A stretch of DNA of 64,000 nt from Crotophaga sulcirostris. Lineage: Eukaryota; Chordata; Aves; Cuculiformes; Crotophagidae. A program made the position numbers and the translations under genes. The stretch covers positions 248,001-312,000 of the forward strand of contig VYZB01000281.1 in NCBI GenBank assembly GCA_013397455.1. The letters run 5' to 3'. The notes beneath the pieces are model-generated. The model had not been told where the DNA came from. It made no database searches and worked only from the letters and a program-made list of their open reading frames with translations. Shown piece by piece: positions 62,501-64,000 of the stretch; position 1 is the stretch's first letter; each line of letters begins with the position of its first letter.

Positions 62501-64000
62501 TGCCCAGGAGGCATGAAAACACACAAATCCTTGGCTTATCCGCAGAAAAGAGAGTCCTGAGAGTAGTTGCTGAAATGCTGGAAATGATGAGGGTTTAGTG
62601 GTGTTGGAGTAGATACGGATAATGTAATCTCATAGCACAGACTCAAAACATGAGTAACCAAGTAAAATGAAATTTGCACACTTGTAGGTGCAAGAAAATG
62701 ACAGGTAAGTGATTGCAAAGAATGGTGAAAAGTAGTGCAAAAGAGAAAAGCAAATGATAAAGTTTTCAAAGGAAAGAAAATTGTGAGATGAAGCGGTTGG
62801 TGCCTCCCTTTTCTTCTGACTCTCTTGACAGGCTTCTAGTGACATGTCATGGTAAGACACACAAAATCATGGCTTATCCCTTGCAATATATAGCTGCATT
62901 AACTTCAATAATGCCAGCGTTTTGGAATCAGGAAAACAAGGATGATAACAAGTCAGGTATGGAATAATGATAGACAGATGAAGGTTACGTACCAGCTAAT
63001 TCAAGAAGATAACAGAGGACTGGAACAAAGAAAGCACCTGTGATTTGAAATGAAGTCAACACATCCTTCCCCAACAGGACATGAACAAGATTCCTGAACT
63101 ACTTTAACTTACTTCACCACCAGAGGGTGACAAATTTCAAGTAATACCAACATTTACACCTACATCAATAATAAGAACAGAAAGGTTCTTCTGCACATGC
63201 AAATCTTACCTCTATATAATAGAACCCACAGTGTGGATTCCTGCAGTAAATCCCTGTAGTAAAGCCTAATCACTCAGGGCCATAAATAGACAAGCAGACA
63301 AAGGTGGACCAATTATGCCTTTTAAGAAAATCAAACTGGGAAAGAGAACCATGGACCAAATCTCTCAACCATTCAGGTCAACTGGACCCAGGGTGGAAGG
63401 CGGTGGGAAGGGCAAGACTGAGGCTGTGGGGCAGAGATGCACTGAGAAATCTGTGTACAGAAAAAGAGACTGGAGGACCTTCAATAGCCCTTACTCCTAT
63501 GAAATTGCTGATAGATGCTGGAAAGCACAAGATTCCTCCTCCTTCATCTCTTCTTTCTACCCCAGCCTCTTTGTAACCATCCGATGCCTCCCTCGGCCAT
63601 GATCCATAGGACTCTTCAAGTTACACCTACTACCCTGCTCTCAGAGGCTTCTTGGAAACACCTCCTCCCACATCTACCCTGTGCAAGGAGGGATGGACAT
63701 CTTTCTCTTACTCTATCTTTTTCTTCCTATGCTTCTCAGTACATGTATGTACCAAGACGAAGGACCTGTATTTCACTAAAAAGCTGTGTTTACTGGGTTT
63801 TTTTCCCCAATATCTTCTGTTCTCTCTATCTTATCTCTGTGCTTTTCTAGTATCACTATGTGAAATAAAAAAAATTAGTGTCTACATACAAATTTCACAG
63901 TGGTTCAATTAATGAATAAAAACCCAGAGAAGACTGGTGTTGTCTTGCATGGCATTCATTCCTCCCCTAATGCCTCTTATTCTCTTAGGATTGCTTTGTC
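59549..64000. other. unassigned non-coding DNA
   Basis: AT-leaning DNA without a supported gene. It holds a short (CAGA)n microsatellite at 60093-60110 and an A-run at about 60222-60233. Overlapping frames at 63304-63602 (plus) and 63515-63912 (plus) are chance frames without domains. No CR1 wording is seen. Confidence 0.45.
60093..60110. repeat. short (CAGA)n microsatellite
   Basis: Four and a half perfect CAGA units. Confidence 0.9.

Noticed and set aside
1..64000. tRNA, rRNA, CRISPR array, bacterial operon or novel multi-gene system
   Set aside because: Nothing resembling these was seen. The CR1 content and the absence of dense open frames mark this as vertebrate non-coding DNA.

Overview
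The window is vertebrate nuclear DNA, almost certainly from a bird. It carries repeated 5'-truncated CR1 LINE ends with the short 8-bp microsatellite tail typical of avian CR1 (here TACTGTGA or its complement). It also holds older CR1 subfamilies of the kind scattered through bird genomes, and two very old, heavily decayed CR1-type relics. The youngest CR1 copies share the wording 'cactgagtgcctcatcc' and differ by roughly 6-9% where I compared them by eye. That suggests a lineage with a fairly recently active CR1 subfamily, probably Neoaves; I cannot name the species.

I find no protein-coding gene, no convincing exon, and no rRNA, tRNA or CRISPR. The open reading frames longer than about 60 codons are either chance frames without recognisable domains or pieces of CR1 ORF2 (the reverse-transcriptase protein). 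The window is best read as intergenic or deep intronic DNA.

Layout: 1-3.66 kb unassigned DNA with one young CR1 end (1121-1358); 3.66-5.5 kb ancient antisense CR1 relic; 6436-6701 young CR1; 6.7-23.9 kb mostly unassigned DNA with two CpG-retaining segments (about 11.02-11.28 and 20.50-20.77 kb) and a small old CR1 (15281-15440); 23.9-25.04 kb a cluster of three young CR1 pieces, two on the minus strand joined at a single N (24183) and one on the plus strand; 27.18-28.44 kb a second ancient antisense CR1 relic; 36.22-36.55 and 44.49-44.64 kb older CR1s; 45.16-45.26 kb a short young CR1; 51.31-52.09 kb the longest young CR1, with part of its ORF2 lost in a 390-N assembly gap; 57.54-57.83 kb another old CR1. 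The rest is unassigned, AT-leaning DNA with a few short tandem repeats.

The main points are the structure and probable assembly problems of the CR1 cluster and of the gap-containing CR1, the recognition of two ancient LINE relics, and several non-repeat segments with retained CpGs or paired transcription-factor-like motifs that are candidates for conserved regulatory elements. That last class rests on inspection only; no alignment could be run. I saw no new multi-gene system.
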